Origin: Leifsonia xyli
GTDB taxonomy: Bacteria; Actinomycetota; Actinomycetes; Actinomycetales; Microbacteriaceae
DNA: 64,000 nt
Reading direction: 5' to 3'
Assembly: GCA_003243275.1 (NCBI GenBank)
Contig: QFQR01000001.1
Span: 496,001-560,000 of the forward strand
The position numbers were made by a program, and so were the translations under genes. A model generated the notes under the pieces. It was not told where the DNA came from. It was given only the letters and a program-made list of their open reading frames with translations, and did no database searches. Positions 50,996 to 58,274 of the stretch are shown here, in pieces; positions within the stretch are counted from its first letter, which is position 1, and the number at the start of each line of letters is the position of its first letter.

Positions 50996-51432
50996 TCGCA
51001 CCGCTGCGACCCGAGCGCCCGAACCGGCTGGAGCGGATGGCGGCGGCACTCGTGCGGGGCACGGTGGCCGTGCCGGGGCTGCGGCGCGTGCTGCTCTGGC
51101 CCGTGCTCGCGATCCCCGGCTACGGGCTCGCGACGGCGTGCGCGTTCCTGTGGGGCACGGTGCTGCTCGGCCGGCACAGCCGGAGCCACGGGCTGCACAT
51201 CATCTCGCGGCTGCCGCGGTGGGCCTTCGGCCGAGGGGGCACCACGATCGGCGCCGTCTACCTCACGCGCGACAACATCTCCGATCCGGTGCTCGCGCAC
51301 GAGGCCGTGCACCGGATGCAGTGGCGCCGCTACGGCCTCAGCCTGCCCGTGCTCTATCTCGCGGCTGGTCACGTCGCACTCACCAACCGCTTCGAGGTCG
51401 AGGCCGGTCTCGAGCGCGGCGGCTACCGCTGA
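50992..51432 (+). CDS. Small protein with HEXXH-like motif
   Basis: The GTG at 50992 overlaps the upstream stop (GTGA). The 146-residue product has a membrane-like stretch at about 29-52 (VLLWPVLAIPGYGLATACAFLWG) and the motif LAHEAVHRMQWRRYG at about 104-118, which is a metallopeptidase-like HEXXH, with a further Glu in FEVEAGLERGGY near the end. Similar short proteins in related bacteria are often labelled Fe-S oxidoreductase, but I see no Cys cluster to support that. A zinc-binding role is possible and unproven. Confidence 0.78.
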   Translation: MIAPLRPERPNRLERMAAALVRGTVAVPGLRRVLLWPVLAIPGYGLATACAFLWGTVLLGRHSRSHGLHIISRLPRWAFGRGGTTIGAVYLTRDNISDPVLAHEAVHRMQWRRYGLSLPVLYLAAGHVALTNRFEVEAGLERGGYR

Positions 51433-51436
51433 CCCA

Positions 51437-51476
51437 CCCCCGCTCGCCTCACGCCCCCGCTCGCCTCACGCCCCCG
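51437..51476 (+). repeat. C-rich 17-bp tandem repeat, rut-like
   Basis: The unit CCCCCGCTCGCCTCACG is repeated exactly twice (51437-51453 and 51454-51470), followed by CCCCCG. The transcribed strand of the upstream gene is therefore C-rich and G-poor directly after its stop codon, as in Rho utilisation sites. Confidence 0.7.
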
Positions 51477-51541
51477 TCGCTGAGCGGTCGGTTTCTGGCC
51501 TCAAAACCGAGAAATGAGGCCAGGAACCGACCACTCAGCGA
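51477..51541. terminator. 27-bp inverted repeat between convergent genes
   Basis: Arms 51477-51503 and 51515-51541 pair over 27 bp with one C-A mismatch and one G-T wobble, around an 11-nt A-rich loop. The element follows the C-rich repeat and separates the HEXXH gene from the convergent SIP gene, so it can end both transcripts. Confidence 0.8.
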
Positions 51542-51592
51542 GTGAGCTGGTGAGCTCTCGGGGGGATCGGGAGCAGGGGGCGCGGGGCGGGA

Positions 51593-51949
51593 TCAGTCGG
51601 AGCTGAGGGACTGGGCGGCGCGGTCTCCCGAGACCCAGGCGTAGACCTGGTGCTCGCGCGCGGCATCCGTGGGCAGCATCTCGGCGAGCCAGGCGTCGAC
51701 CGCCGCACGCAGGCTCTGTCCGCGGTCGCGGCACAGCCAGGTGACGCACACGCGCCCCGGGGCGACGAACTCGCGGATGCCCGCGGCATCCGCCACCTCG
51801 AGGAAGATGCGCCCGCGCGCCTTGGCGGGCAGCGTCGCCGCCACCGTCTCCGCGATCGCGATGTCGGCATCCACGGCCCCGAGCAGCACCGAATCGCCCT
51901 CGCCGGGATTCCAGGCGATGGCGGCGGGGAGCACGTCGGAGAGAAGCAT
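51593..51949 (-). CDS. Single-domain SIP (siderophore-interacting protein-like) protein
   Basis: The product of about 118 residues looks like a stand-alone SIP domain, the C-terminal reductase domain of siderophore-interacting proteins: GDSVLLGAVDADIAIAETVAATLPAKARGRIFLEVADAAGIREFV and VCVTWLCRDRGQSLRAAVDAWLAE. The FAD-binding half is missing. A DtxR-type iron box lies 8-10 nt upstream. I use the second ATG (51949) because a TATACT box places the transcription start there; the ATG at 51952 is the alternative. It may help release iron from imported siderophores. Confidence 0.82.
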   Translation of the reverse strand: MLLSDVLPAAIAWNPGEGDSVLLGAVDADIAIAETVAATLPAKARGRIFLEVADAAGIREFVAPGRVCVTWLCRDRGQSLRAAVDAWLAEMLPTDAAREHQVYAWVSGDRAAQSLSSD

Positions 51950-51956
51950 CATCGCC

Positions 51957-51978
51957 AGTATAGGTCAGCCTTACCTAA
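51957..51978 (-). promoter_or_regulatory. DtxR/IdeR-type iron box and leaderless promoter
   Basis: The 19-mer at 51960-51978 reads TTAGGTAAGGCTGACCTAT on the minus strand, which agrees with the DtxR consensus TTAGGTTAGGCTAACCTAA at 16 of 19 positions. It overlaps the -10 box TATACT (51962-51957), and the ATGs follow within 4-7 nt. Iron-bound repressor would therefore cover the promoter. Confidence 0.85.
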
Positions 51979-52009
51979 GCCGATGCTGCGAGTTCGCCGC
52001 GCAGCATCC

Positions 52010-53464
52010 CTACCAGCACGACGGATGCCGCCCCCGCCACCCCATCCGCCGCTCGAGCTGTGCTCCGATGGCGAGCAGCGTGCGCTCACCCCCCGGACGC
52101 CCCACCAACTGCACCCCCATCGGCAGCCCCGAGCCGGACGTCGCGACGGGAAGCGTGATCGCCGGCAGCCCGGCGACGTTGGCGAAACTGGTGAACGGCG
52201 TGTACTGCACCTGCTGCGCGAAATTGGCCTCGCCGTCGTCGGGGTCGTACCAGCCGACCGGACGCGGGGTGAGCGCGAGTGCGGGCAGCAGCACCGCGTC
52301 GTAGGGGGCGAAGAGCGCGATGGTGCGCCGCTCGTAGTCGGCCAGCCAGGCGAGCGCCTCGGCGAGGGTGCGGGCGTCGAGCGCCCGTCCGCGCTCCACG
52401 AGCCAGCGGGTGAGCGGCTCGACGAGCGCAAGCTGGGCGTCATCGAGCGGAAGCGCGGCGGCGCCGGCCTGCCAGACGGCGCGGAAGGCGGCCGAGTAGC
52501 CAGGCTCCTCCGGCATCCGCAGCTCCTCCATGCCGTGTCCGAGCGCGTCGAGTTCGGCGAGCGTGAGCTCGACGGCGGCGCGGGCTGCGGGATCGAGACG
52601 CAGCTCGTAGGCGCTCGACCAGGGCGAGTCGTAGCTCACCGCGAGCTGGAAACGCCCCTCGCCGCGGGTCGCCGCGGAGAGGAAGGGGCCGTCGCCGCCC
52701 TCGTCACCCGGCGCGGTGGCCCAGGCGGCGCGTGCTCCGGGGCCGGCGGCGAGCGCGTCGAGCAGCAGCGCCGCGTCGGCGACCGTGCGCGCGATCGGCC
52801 CCGCCTGCACGAGCCCGGCGAGTCCCTCGAACCCGGACGCCGCGGGCACCCGCCCGCGCGAGGGCTTGAGCCCGACGAGCCCGGTGGCCGCGGCCGGGAT
52901 GCGGATCGAGCCGCCGCCGTCGGAGCCCGGCGCCACGGGCAGCAGACCCGCCGCGACCGCGACGGCCGCTCCCCCGCTCGAGCCGCCTGCACCGAGCCGC
53001 GGGTCGTAGGGGTTGCGCGCCGGGCGTCCGGCGAGCGGCTCGGTGTAGCTCGGGAAGCCGAACTCGGGGGCCGCGGTCGCGCCGAGGCTCACCGCACCGG
53101 CGGCGTCGAGGGCGAGCGCGAGGCCGTCGCTCTCGTCCGGCACGAAGCCGGCGAAGGCCCGCGAGCCGAAGGCGGACTCACGCCCGGCCCGTCGCACGAG
53201 CGCCTTGTCGGCGAGCGGCAGCCCCCACAGCGCCGCGGCGTGCGGCAGGGCGCCCACGGCGTCCGCCTGGCGGAGCGCGGCATCCGCGTCGACGACCGCG
53301 AAGGCACCGAGCTCGGGATCGAGCCGCGCGATCCGCTCGAGGTAGTGCGCCGCGAGCTCGCGCGGGGACACCTCGCCGCGGCGCAGCCAGTCGAGTTGTT
53401 CGACCGCGGTGAGGTGGTGGAGTTCGAACACCCTCCGAGCGTAGGCGGATACCGGGGTTGACAT
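52010..53464 (-). CDS. Amidase (amidase signature family)
   Basis: The 484-residue enzyme has the amidase Lys in LPLADKALVRRAG near residue 87, the glycine/serine stretch GAGGSSGGAAVAVAAGLLPVAPGSDGGGSIRIPAA near 155-190 with the cis-Ser and nucleophile Ser, and C-terminal TPFTSFANVAGLPAITLPV. It hydrolyses amides of unknown substrate. The start is uncertain: ATG 53464 gives MSTPVS, and a GTG at 53431 is also possible but lies too close to its purine site. Confidence 0.92.
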   Translation of the reverse strand: MSTPVSAYARRVFELHHLTAVEQLDWLRRGEVSPRELAAHYLERIARLDPELGAFAVVDADAALRQADAVGALPHAAALWGLPLADKALVRRAGRESAFGSRAFAGFVPDESDGLALALDAAGAVSLGATAAPEFGFPSYTEPLAGRPARNPYDPRLGAGGSSGGAAVAVAAGLLPVAPGSDGGGSIRIPAAATGLVGLKPSRGRVPAASGFEGLAGLVQAGPIARTVADAALLLDALAAGPGARAAWATAPGDEGGDGPFLSAATRGEGRFQLAVSYDSPWSSAYELRLDPAARAAVELTLAELDALGHGMEELRMPEEPGYSAAFRAVWQAGAAALPLDDAQLALVEPLTRWLVERGRALDARTLAEALAWLADYERRTIALFAPYDAVLLPALALTPRPVGWYDPDDGEANFAQQVQYTPFTSFANVAGLPAITLPVATSGSGLPMGVQLVGRPGGERTLLAIGAQLERRMGWRGRHPSCW

Positions 53465-53500
53465 CCGTCGCCGAAGCTGCTTGGTTAGTTACTCAAGTAA
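53458..53500 (+). promoter_or_regulatory. Promoter and YtrA-type operator of the GntR/ABC operon
   Basis: A consensus -35 box TTGACA lies at 53458-53463. The palindrome TTACT-CA-AGTAA (53489-53500) lies where the -10 and start site should be, as for YtrA-family autorepressors. The -10 itself (TGGTTA, spacer 18) is weak. Confidence 0.65.
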
Positions 53501-53526
53501 TGAACCCATCCACTACAGGAGCCACC

Positions 53527-53880
53527 GTGGACGACAGCCGCCCGATCTTCCTCCAGATCGCCGAGCAGATCGAAGACGACATCGTCGCCGGCCGGCTCCC
53601 GGAAGAAACCCAGGTCCCCTCCACCAACGAGTTCGCCGCGTACCTGCGCATCAACCCGGCCACGGCCGGCAAAGGCGTGAACCTGCTCGTGGACCAAGGG
53701 ATCCTCTACAAGAAGAGAGGCATCGGCATGTTCGTCGCCGACGGCGCCCGCGCGCGCCTCGTGGCCCAGCGCCGCGAACGATTCCGGGAGCAGTACCTCG
53801 CTCCCCTGCTCGCCGAGGCGGCGAGGCTCGGCATCACGCCTGGCCAGCTGTCCACCATGATCACGGAGACCGAGCGATGA
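53527..53880 (+). CDS. GntR-family regulator, YtrA subfamily
   Basis: The 117-residue repressor starts at a GTG with AGGAG 6 nt upstream. The winged HTH is complete (RPIFLQIAEQIEDDIVAGRLPEETQVPSTNEFAAYLRINPATAGKGVNLLVDQGILYKKRGIGMFV). Only a short helical tail follows, so there is no effector domain, as expected for YtrA regulators. The ABC ATPase gene overlaps its stop by 4 nt, and a palindrome precedes the gene, indicating autoregulation of this transporter operon. Confidence 0.94.
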   Translation: MDDSRPIFLQIAEQIEDDIVAGRLPEETQVPSTNEFAAYLRINPATAGKGVNLLVDQGILYKKRGIGMFVADGARARLVAQRRERFREQYLAPLLAEAARLGITPGQLSTMITETER

Positions 53881-54791
53881 GCACCGTCATCCGTGTCGAC
53901 GGACTCGGCAAGAGCTACGGGGCGGGCAAGAACGCCGTGCACGCCGTCGCCGACGCGACCTTCGCCCTCGAAGAGAACCGCATCTACGGTCTCCTCGGCC
54001 GCAACGGCGCAGGCAAGACCACCCTCATGCAGTTGCTGACCGGGCAGGAGTTCGCCAGCCGCGGCACCATCGAGGTGTTCGGTGAGCGCCCGCTCGAGAA
54101 CGCACGCGTGCTCGAACGGGTCTGCTTCATCAAGGAGAGCCAGCGCTACCCCGACGACTTCCGCGTGAAGCACGTGCTGAGAAGCGCCCCCTGGTTCTTC
54201 TCCGGGTGGGATGCCGACTTCGCCGACGAGCTCGTCGAGCGCTTCCGGGTGCCCGTGAACCGCCGCGTGAAGAAGCTCTCCCGCGGGCAGCTCTCGGCCG
54301 TCGGCGTCATCGTCGGGCTCGCGAGCCGCGCACCGCTGACCTTCTTCGACGAGCCCTACCTCGGCCTCGACGCCGTCGCGCGGCAGCTCTTCTACGACAC
54401 GCTGCTCGCCGACTACGCCGAGCACCCGCGCACCGTGGTGCTCTCGACGCACCTCATCGACGAGGTCTCCAACCTCCTCGAGCACGTGCTCGTGATCGAC
54501 GAGGGGCGCATCATCATCGACGCGGATGCCGAGACGCTCCGCGGCTCGGCCATCGACGTCGTCGGCACCCGCAGCGCGGTCGACGCGTTCACGACGGGAC
54601 GCGAGGTGCTGCACCGTGCCGGCATCGGCGGACTCGCCACCGCCACCGTGGCCGGCCTCGACGAGGCCGCCCGAGCGGCGGCGCACGCCGCGGGGCTGGA
54701 ACTGGCGCCCGTCTCGCTGCAGCAGCTCGTCATCCGCACCACCACCCTCGGCGAGGCCGAGAACACGCACGAGAACGGAGCCCGCTCATGA
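53877..54791 (+). CDS. ABC transporter ATP-binding protein (YtrA operon)
   Basis: The 304-residue ATPase has Walker A GLLGRNGAGKTTLMQLL near residue 45, the signature LSRGQLSA (the usual Gly-Gly is replaced by Arg-Gly) near 142, Walker B PLTFFDEP near 162 and the His switch VVLSTHLIDE. The signature variant is typical of YtrB-like ATPases. It pairs with the permease downstream and is probably an antibiotic- or envelope-stress-responsive exporter, which is inferred. Confidence 0.94.
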   Translation: MSTVIRVDGLGKSYGAGKNAVHAVADATFALEENRIYGLLGRNGAGKTTLMQLLTGQEFASRGTIEVFGERPLENARVLERVCFIKESQRYPDDFRVKHVLRSAPWFFSGWDADFADELVERFRVPVNRRVKKLSRGQLSAVGVIVGLASRAPLTFFDEPYLGLDAVARQLFYDTLLADYAEHPRTVVLSTHLIDEVSNLLEHVLVIDEGRIIIDADAETLRGSAIDVVGTRSAVDAFTTGREVLHRAGIGGLATATVAGLDEAARAAAHAAGLELAPVSLQQLVIRTTTLGEAENTHENGARS

Positions 54792-55561
54792 GCGCCCTCA
54801 CCGCATCCGAGTCGACGGCCGCCACCCCGCGCGCCGTCGCGCGCGTCTGGCGCATCGCGCGACTGCTCACGACGAACCCGTGGACCGTCGCGGGGCTGCC
54901 GTTCATGATCCTCGGGGTGATCTTCGTGCTCACCTGGATCATCTGGTGGCTCATCAACGTCAACCTCGGCGCCGACGCGCGCGCCGACGCCGGTGACGCC
55001 CAGTACAACGGTGCCGCGAGCTACATCTTCGTCTACATGCTCGTCATCGCCGTGCAATCGGTGAACCTCGCGTTCCCGCTCGCGCTCGGCTACGGCGCCA
55101 CCCGTCGAGCGTTCTCGCTCGGCTCGACGCTCGCCTTCGTGATGCTCTCCGCGGTGTACGCGCTCGTCATGACGATCGGCGCCTGGCTCGAAGACCTCAC
55201 GGACGGATGGGGGCTGAAGGGCGTGTTCTTCCGCACCTTCTACTTCGCCACCGACGACGGCTGGCTCGTGCAGTGGTGGGTGTACTTCTGCTGGTTCGTG
55301 TTCTTCTTCTTCACCGGCACGATCTTCGCCGCCATGTACGTGCGTTGGAAGGCGACGGGGCTCACCCTCTCCCTCGTCTCGCTCGCGCTCCTCGTCGTCG
55401 GCGCGATCGCCGGGCTGACCCTCACGTCGAGCTGGGGCACGCTCTGGGGCACGATCGGCGACCTCGGCGTGGTCGGGGTGGCGAGCGTCCTCCTCATCCC
55501 CGCGGTCGCGGCCGCGATCGTGGGCGGGCTCGTGCTGCAACGCGCGACCCCCCGCGGGTAG
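54788..55561 (+). CDS. ABC transporter permease of the YtrA operon
   Basis: The 257-residue protein has about six membrane segments, at residues 35-58, 79-99, 113-133, 157-178, 190-210 and 226-249. It has no conserved motif beyond hydrophobicity and the usual charged loops. Its ATG overlaps the ATPase stop by 4 nt. It should form the membrane channel of the exporter. Confidence 0.88.
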   Translation: MSALTASESTAATPRAVARVWRIARLLTTNPWTVAGLPFMILGVIFVLTWIIWWLINVNLGADARADAGDAQYNGAASYIFVYMLVIAVQSVNLAFPLALGYGATRRAFSLGSTLAFVMLSAVYALVMTIGAWLEDLTDGWGLKGVFFRTFYFATDDGWLVQWWVYFCWFVFFFFTGTIFAAMYVRWKATGLTLSLVSLALLVVGAIAGLTLTSSWGTLWGTIGDLGVVGVASVLLIPAVAAAIVGGLVLQRATPRG

Positions 55562-55621
55562 CGGGGTGCGCGGCGTCGTCGACCGTCCCCGCTGGGCGGT
55601 CGACGACGCGTCAGCTCGCCG

Positions 55622-56209
55622 CTACTTGAGGCTCTTCTGCATGAGCACGGTGCCGAGCCAGCGGCCGAACTTGAAGCCGACCTTGCCCATGCGGCCGATC
55701 TCCTTGAAACCGAACTCGCGATGTATGGCGATCGAGGCATCCGCACCCTTGTCGGCGATGACGGCGATCACCTCCTTGATCCCCGCGGCCTTCGCCCGGG
55801 TCAGGAACTCGGCCATCAACGCCCGACCCAGACCCTTGCCGGTGGATGCCGCCCGCAGATAGATGGAGTTCTCGACGGTGAAGCGGTAGGCGGCCTTCTG
55901 CTTCCACGGCGAGGCATTGGCGTAGCCGAGCACCTGCCCGCTCGGCGAGACCGCCACGAGCCACGGGTAGCCGAGTTTCTCGTTGTGGCGGAACTTCGCC
56001 CGCAGCTCCTTGAGGGTCTGCGGATCCTCGTCGAAGGTGACCGTGGAGTTGGCGACGTAGTGGTTGTAGATCTCGCGGATGTCGGGCAGATCCTGCTCGG
56101 TGGCGTCGCGGATGCTGAACGCGAACTCCGACTCCGGTTCCGGTTTCTTCCGCAGGTGGACGGGCAGCTCGCGGCGGGGGTTGTATTCCTCTTCGAGCAT
56201 GCGCCCCAT
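55622..56209 (-). CDS. GNAT-family N-acetyltransferase (phosphinothricin-acetyltransferase-like)
   Basis: The 195-residue enzyme has the substrate-side start FSIRDATEQDLPDIREIYNHYVANSTVTFDEDP and the acetyl-CoA loop TGKGLGRALMAEFLTRAKAAG near residue 120-140, ending with IHREFGFKEIGRMGKVGFKFGRWLGTVLMQKSL. This is the PAT-like branch that acylates amino or methionine-sulfoximine-type compounds. The ATG at 56209 has TGAGGA 6 nt upstream. The target is unknown. Confidence 0.9.
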   Translation of the reverse strand: MGRMLEEEYNPRRELPVHLRKKPEPESEFAFSIRDATEQDLPDIREIYNHYVANSTVTFDEDPQTLKELRAKFRHNEKLGYPWLVAVSPSGQVLGYANASPWKQKAAYRFTVENSIYLRAASTGKGLGRALMAEFLTRAKAAGIKEVIAVIADKGADASIAIHREFGFKEIGRMGKVGFKFGRWLGTVLMQKSLK

Positions 56210-56216
56210 CCGTTCC

Positions 56217-57014
56217 TCAGGTCACGTCACGACGCCAGGTGGTCAGCCCGCCGATCACCAGGAACAGCGCGGCATAGCCAGCCAGCACGAGACCACCTTG
56301 CCACCATTCGAGCGCATCCGTGGTGCTGCCCAGGGCGAGCGAGTAGATGCTCGCGCCGACCGTCGCATCCGAGGCCGCCCCCGGCAGGAAGCGCCCGACC
56401 GCCGCGGTCCACTCCCAGAAGCTCGTGCCGAACCGGAGCAGAGGCTCGAGGAACTGGGTGAAGGCGAGCACCGTGACGATCACGGCGACCTGGTTGGGCA
56501 TGAGCACACCGAGGCCCACACCGATGACCGCCCACAGCGCCATCGCGAGCAGGGCGCGGGCGATGAGGGCCCAGGTGTCACCGGAGTCGAGTGCCGGCGC
56601 TCCCCCGGTGAGCTGCAGCACGAGCGCGCCCACACCGACGGATGCGGCAAGGCCCACGGCTCCGAAGATCGCGCCCCAGACGACCCCGGCTGCCAGCTTG
56701 CCGCCGAGCACGACGCCGCGACGCGGAGTCGCGAGGAAGGTGGGCGTGAGGGTCTGGTGCCGGAACTCGGTGGTCGAGGCGAGAGCGCCGAAGAGCAGGG
56801 GGAAGACGTAGCCGACAGCGGTCACCACGCTGTAGACGAGGGGCGGGATCGACTCCGCGGCGATGGCGCCCATGCTCTGCTCGACGAGCACCCCGCCGAG
56901 CGCCGCGATGATGCCGGCGTTGAAGGCCACCCAGACGAACAGGATGATGGCGAGCATCCACCACGAGCGGGTGGTGGAGATCTTGAGCAGTTCGGAGCGG
57001 AACGAGCGCAGCAT
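56217..57014 (-). CDS. ABC-2 type transporter permease
   Basis: The 265-residue protein has about six hydrophobic segments, starting with SELLKISTTRSWWMLAIILFVWVAF and ending with LVLAGYAALFLVIGGLTTWRRDV. It belongs to the ABC-2 family of exporter permeases. Its ATG shares one base with the ATPase stop, so they are coupled. The transported compound is unknown. Confidence 0.9.
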   Translation of the reverse strand: MLRSFRSELLKISTTRSWWMLAIILFVWVAFNAGIIAALGGVLVEQSMGAIAAESIPPLVYSVVTAVGYVFPLLFGALASTTEFRHQTLTPTFLATPRRGVVLGGKLAAGVVWGAIFGAVGLAASVGVGALVLQLTGGAPALDSGDTWALIARALLAMALWAVIGVGLGVLMPNQVAVIVTVLAFTQFLEPLLRFGTSFWEWTAAVGRFLPGAASDATVGASIYSLALGSTTDALEWWQGGLVLAGYAALFLVIGGLTTWRRDVT

Positions 57015-57913
57015 CAGCGGATCCCCCCTTCTCCCACGAGTTCGAGGAAGGTCTGTTCGAGCCCCTCCCTCTCGGGCACGAGCAGGCGCAACGGCACCCC
57101 GGCAGCGAGCGCCCGCTCGCCGATCGCGGTGGCGTCGAGGCCCGCGACGTGCAGGCCGTCGCCCGCGACCTCGACGTGACCGCCCGCGGCGGCGAGCGCG
57201 CGGCCGAGCGCCTCACGGTCGACCGCATCGACGTGCACGCGGGCGACGGCACCGGTCTCCAGTCCGTCGAGGGTGCCCTGGTAGGCGAGCCGACCGCGCG
57301 AGATGATGACGACCCGGTCGACCGTCTGCTGCACCTCGCTCAACAGGTGAGAGGAGACGAGCACGGTGCGTCCCTCGGCGGCGAGGTTCCGCAGGAAGCT
57401 GCGGATCCAGCGGATGCCTTCCGGGTCGAGTCCGTTGATCGGCTCGTCGAGCACGAGGGCACCGGGGTCGCCGAGCAGGGCGAAGGCGAGGCCGAGCCGC
57501 TGCCGCATGCCGAGCGAGTAGCCGCCCACGCGGCGGCGGGCGGCATCCCCGAGTCCCACCCACTCGAGCACCTCGTCGGCGCGGGCACTCGGGATGCCGG
57601 CGGCGGCGCCCACCACCCGCAAGTGGTCGCGGGCGCTGCGACCGGGGTGGAAGCTGGCGGCTTCGAGCGCCGTGCCGACGGTGCGGAGCGGATCGCGCAG
57701 CTCGGCGTAGGACTTGCCGTCGAAGGTGGCGCGGCCGCTCGTGGGTCGCACGAGCCCGACGAGCGAGCGCAACGTCGTGGTCTTGCCCGCGCCGTTGGGC
57801 CCGAGGAACCCGGTGACGACGCCCGGTTCGACCCGGAAGCTCAACTCGTCGACGGCGGTAGCGCTGCCGAACCTCTTGGTCAGGGACTGGATCTCGATGA
57901 CTGCTCCGGCCAT
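57014..57913 (-). CDS. ABC transporter ATP-binding protein (ABC-2 exporter)
   Basis: The 299-residue ATPase has Walker A FLGPNGAGKTTTLRSL near residue 36, the signature YSLGMRQRLGLA near 132, Walker B ALVLDEPINGLDPEG near 152 and the His switch VLVSSHLLSEV. A C-terminal domain of about 80 residues may contact the permease. It has a leaderless-type -10 box, TAGCGT, 7 nt before the ATG. It resembles bacitracin/daunorubicin-type ATPases. Confidence 0.94.
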   Translation of the reverse strand: MAGAVIEIQSLTKRFGSATAVDELSFRVEPGVVTGFLGPNGAGKTTTLRSLVGLVRPTSGRATFDGKSYAELRDPLRTVGTALEAASFHPGRSARDHLRVVGAAAGIPSARADEVLEWVGLGDAARRRVGGYSLGMRQRLGLAFALLGDPGALVLDEPINGLDPEGIRWIRSFLRNLAAEGRTVLVSSHLLSEVQQTVDRVVIISRGRLAYQGTLDGLETGAVARVHVDAVDREALGRALAAAGGHVEVAGDGLHVAGLDATAIGERALAAGVPLRLLVPEREGLEQTFLELVGEGGIR

Positions 57914-57920
57914 GCCCCTC

Positions 57921-57926
57921 ACGCTA
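57921..57926 (-). promoter_or_regulatory. Leaderless-type -10 box of the ABC exporter operon
   Basis: On the minus strand TAGCGT is followed by 7 nt (GAGGGGC) and the ATG. The GAGGGG could alternatively act as a close ribosome site. Confidence 0.5.
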
Positions 57927-58104
57927 CCGAGCGCACGCCGGGTCGCTCCTCCCCCATCCGGCGGAGATCCGGTCGAGACGGTCGAGCGCCGGATCCGGCG
58001 GGGGCACCTCGGGGGCGGGAGCGGCTGCGCGCGCTTCGGGCGGAGTGACGAGGCCGAGACGAACAGCGCCGTGAACTCCGAGCAGGTCGATAGGGCTGGT
58101 CCAC

Positions 58105-58191
58105 GTCGAAAATGCAGGAGTTTCTGTGCCAGTCCCCCGCATCCGCGGGCACCGCACAGGCGACTCGCCCGGGGTCTCCTGCATTTTCGAC
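58105..58191. repeat. 87-nt multi-stem inverted repeat
   Basis: The outer arms GTCGAAAATGCAGGAG (58105-58120) and CTCCTGCATTTTCGAC (58176-58191) pair over 16 bp. Inside, CTGTGC (58124-58129) pairs with GCACAG (58154-58159) and CCCGC (58136-58140) with GCGGG (58145-58149). The nested stems suggest a folded RNA or a DNA element rather than a simple hairpin. Confidence 0.75.
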
Positions 58192-58221
58192 ACAGTTCGA
58201 CGCAGTGCGACGCACGACGGA

Positions 58222-58274
58222 GGGGGCGGCGGGGGCGGGCGAGAGGGGGCGGGAGGGGGCGGCTCAGGGGCGGG
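58222..58274 (-). terminator. C-rich rut-like tract at the ung 3' end
   Basis: On the minus strand the region is a run of C-tracts (at least eight of three or more C) with few G, directly at and after the ung stop codon. It suits Rho loading. The complementary plus strand could form G-quadruplexes. Confidence 0.5.

Larger units (their letters stand above)
57914..58263. other. 350 nt gap between the ABC exporter and ung, with structured elements
   Basis: No gene is seen here. The gap holds the exporter promoter (57921-57926), an 87-nt multi-stem inverted repeat (58105-58191) and most of a C-rich (minus strand) tract at 58222-58274 that continues just past the ung stop codon. Confidence 0.7.
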
